This document shows positions 52,578 to 54,050 of a stretch of 54,050 nt of DNA, in pieces. The notes under the pieces are model-generated. The model did not search any database and was not told the origin of the DNA. It worked only from the letters and a program-made list of their open reading frames with translations. The DNA is taken from positions 1 through 54,050 of the forward strand of contig CAZOKN010000008.1 in the NCBI GenBank assembly GCA_964580525.1. Direction: 5' to 3'. The number at the start of each line of letters is the position of its first letter. The stretch's first letter is position 1. Source of the stretch: CAZOKN01 sp964580525. Lineage in GTDB: Bacteria > Pseudomonadota > Alphaproteobacteria > Rickettsiales > UBA6187. Made by a program: the position numbers and the translations under genes.

Positions 52578-53204
52578 TTGGCTCGAAAAACAAAAGAAGA
52601 TGCTAACGAAACCAGAGAATCTATCCTTAATGCATCCATAGAGGTTTTCTTTAAAAAAGGCTTTGCCAATTCCAGCCTAGAAGAAATTGCCGAAGGAGCC
52701 GGAGTAACCCGAGGTGCTGTATATTGGCATTTCAAAAATAAACTGGATATTTTCCAAGCATTACACGATCAGCTTTATAAGCCATTTTCTGAAATGATTC
52801 TACAAGGATTTGAAAAAAATAAAGATTGTCCTCTAAAAGAACTTAAAGAGATATGTACAAAATTACTATCCGACTTAGAAACTGATAAAAGAAAAAATCG
52901 TATTTTGACTATATTCTTCTTAAAATGTGATTATTCAGGAGAAATGGCAGAGGTTCTTGAGTCTCAAAATCAAAGAAAAATCGAAAGCATTAAATTATTT
53001 TCAGAATATTTTGAAAGAGCAAAGAAAAAAGATCATATACCAGCACACGCCGATTCACAACTTCTAACACTATCGCTTATTTGCTATATAACCGGAATAG
53101 CCTACGAATATCTACGTAATCCCAAAATAATTAGCTTAAAAAACAAAGCTTCTTCACTTATGGAATCTTTCTTCTTTGGAATTGTCGACAAAAAATGTAA
53201 ATAA
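52578..53204 (+). CDS. AcrR/TtgR-like TetR-family repressor
   Basis: 208 residues. It begins at a TTG codon: GGAGA lies seven bases upstream, and the resulting MARKTKEDANETRESILNAS aligns with the start of AcrR. The helix-turn-helix is SSLEEIAEGAGVTRGAVYWH followed by FKNKLDIF (about 35-62), almost the AcrR sequence. The C-terminal helical ligand pocket diverges as usual. It is divergent from the RND operon and expected to repress it, and probably itself, through the palindrome at 52529-52548, with relief by drug binding. Confidence 0.93.
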   Translation: MARKTKEDANETRESILNASIEVFFKKGFANSSLEEIAEGAGVTRGAVYWHFKNKLDIFQALHDQLYKPFSEMILQGFEKNKDCPLKELKEICTKLLSDLETDKRKNRILTIFFLKCDYSGEMAEVLESQNQRKIESIKLFSEYFERAKKKDHIPAHADSQLLTLSLICYITGIAYEYLRNPKIISLKNKASSLMESFFFGIVDKKCK

Positions 53205-53239
53205 TTGTGATGTGAATATTTGTAGAAAAATATTAAGAA

Positions 53240-53632
53240 TTAAACGCCCTTAATATCAAGTAAAACTCCTAGGAATTCATCTTTCTTCTCAGCAACACCA
53301 AGACCTGCCCTGAAAGCACTTGCTGATAATATAGCCTGTTTTGTATCTTCGAATATATTATGAACTTTGCCATCAGATTTTGTTGAATCAGAAGAGATAC
53401 CTTTTTGAGAATAAGTAATAAAACTTTGTTGAGAATCTCCACCATCTTTACAATCAGAACATTCCACAACATCCAAGGCATAAGTAACTGATTTTTTATC
53501 ATCAGACCTTACGTTCTCGTAAGAAACCAAATCCTTAGAGTTTTTAGCATCTTTATACGAACTACCAAACACCGACTCTTTCCTTGAGATCGCTGGGTTT
53601 ACGTATGTAGTTTGTCCAATATCAACTAACAT
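53240..53632 (-). CDS. Small orphan protein, function unknown
   Basis: 130 residues, hydrophilic, no signal peptide or membrane segment. It contains a Cys pair in VVECSDCKDGGDSQQS, a Ser/Lys/Asp-rich middle (KGISSDSTKSDGK) and a helical C-terminus with QAILSASAFRAGLGVAEKKD. I recognise no family. Codon use fits the neighbours, the frame is uninterrupted, and the gene is followed and preceded by non-coding gaps of 35 and 175 bases, so it is probably real, though it could be lineage-specific. No obvious ribosome site was seen before the ATG. Confidence 0.6.
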   Translation of the reverse strand: MLVDIGQTTYVNPAISRKESVFGSSYKDAKNSKDLVSYENVRSDDKKSVTYALDVVECSDCKDGGDSQQSFITYSQKGISSDSTKSDGKVHNIFEDTKQAILSASAFRAGLGVAEKKDEFLGVLLDIKGV

Positions 53633-53751
53633 AAAATGCCTAAATAGTTACTTATACCGTAATACTAGCAACTACTAATTGATAAATGGTTAACGAAATG
53701 CAGAAATATGTTTAATTTAAGGACAATTTTATTAACAGCTCGTTAAGGAAT

Positions 53752-53775
53752 GGGGAAATCAACCAAATTTCTCCC
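53752..53775 (-). terminator. Possible weak terminator of clpB
   Basis: GGGGAAAT (53752-53759) can pair with ATTTCTCCC (53767-53775) with one bulged base. It lies 33 bases past the clpB stop. The minus-strand tail is ATTCCTTAACG, without a good T-run. Confidence 0.3.
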
Positions 53776-53807
53776 TTTTCATCTTAATTACTCTGCATAA
53801 ATTAGCT

Positions 53808-54050
53808 TTAAGCGACCTTCTTCTGCTTACTAACCTCGATAATAAGCTCGGAAACACCGGCAGAAACCAGAATATTATCGCCATTTTTAACGCTACCTTC
53901 GAGCACCATACGCGCTAATTTATTCTGCAATTCTTGCTGAATAACACGCTTTAGCGGTCTTGCACCATAAACCGGGTCATAACCTTTATCAGCCAACCAT
54001 TCTTTGGCTTTTTTATCCAGTTCAATAACAATTCCGCGCTCTACTAGCAT
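53808..54050 (-). CDS. clpB: ClpB disaggregase, C-terminal end only
   Basis: The last 80 residues of the ClpB AAA+ disaggregase: LVERGIVIELDKKAKEWLAD, then GYDPVYGARPLKRVIQQELQ, the sensor-2 region with the Gly-Ala-Arg of the C-terminal D2 small domain, and NKLARMVLEG. The frame is open at the right edge, and the ATG visible at the very edge is an internal Met codon, not a start. ClpB works with DnaK to rescue aggregated proteins. Only the family and position can be stated from this fragment. Confidence 0.95.
   Translation of the reverse strand: MLVERGIVIELDKKAKEWLADKGYDPVYGARPLKRVIQQELQNKLARMVLEGSVKNGDNILVSAGVSELIIEVSKQKKVA

Noticed and set aside
1..54050. Mobile elements, CRISPR arrays, tRNA or rRNA genes
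   Set aside because: I saw no transposase or integrase motifs, no regularly spaced repeats and no cloverleaf or rRNA sequence in any gap.

Overview
The window is 54 kb of AT-rich, densely packed bacterial chromosome whose gene set points to an alphaproteobacterium. Pointers are a CdnL/CarD regulator, a phasin plus PhaR repressor with a PHB synthase of the alphaproteobacterial type, the lgt-midA-pgeF cluster, a RpoH-type groES promoter, a PAS_5 protein, and a large protein that I recall as DUF2748, a family known mainly from Rickettsiales. The low GC fits a Rickettsiales- or Holosporales-like lineage, but folate, isoprenoid, proline and PHB pathway genes argue against extreme reduction. I see no phage, transposon, CRISPR array, tRNA or rRNA gene. 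No gap between genes exceeds 300 bases.

Layout. 1-5.7 kb: metG (cut by the left edge), an AI-2E-type permease, a TPR protein, holB and zapE. 5.7-8.8 kb: an OmpA-type lipoprotein, CdnL, a phasin with a near-consensus promoter and a small secreted protein. 8.8-13.8 kb: a divergent folate cluster (pabB-pabC leftward; folB-folK-folP rightward, coupled to ispH). 13.8-13.95 kb: an unannotated small RNA with its own promoter and terminator. 14-16.3 kb: an LtaS/OpgB-like sulfatase and dgkA. 16.3-21.6 kb: the PHB locus (phaE-like, phaC, an AAA ATPase, a methyltransferase, phaA, phaB leftward; phaR divergent), in which phaC overlaps the phaE-like gene by 182 bases in another frame. 21.6-25.3 kb: lptA-lptB and groES-groEL. 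25.4-31.2 kb: a U32 hydroxylase, the DUF2748-like protein, a PAS protein, tatC-serS. 31.2-36 kb: rsmJ-uvrB, grxC, rpmJ, an RlmI-like methyltransferase. 36-41 kb: a processive GT2 glycosyltransferase, a prepilin peptidase and two tandem paralogous prepilins. 41-46.2 kb: tsaC, an orphan ParA, pgeF-midA-lgt, ubiK-proC. 46.3-54 kb: HU, a tripartite RND efflux operon with a divergent AcrR-type regulator and a perfect palindromic operator, a small orphan protein and the clpB 3' end.

How genes work together. PhaA and PhaB make (R)-3-hydroxybutyryl-CoA, PhaC (with the PhaE-like partner) polymerises it, the phasin coats the granule, and PhaR probably represses phasin synthesis. The folate genes supply both the pterin and the p-aminobenzoate branch. 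The sulfatase probably releases diacylglycerol that DgkA recycles. Lgt serves the two lipoproteins encoded here (OmpA-type and the RND outer-membrane factor). Prepilin peptidase would process the two prepilins nearby.
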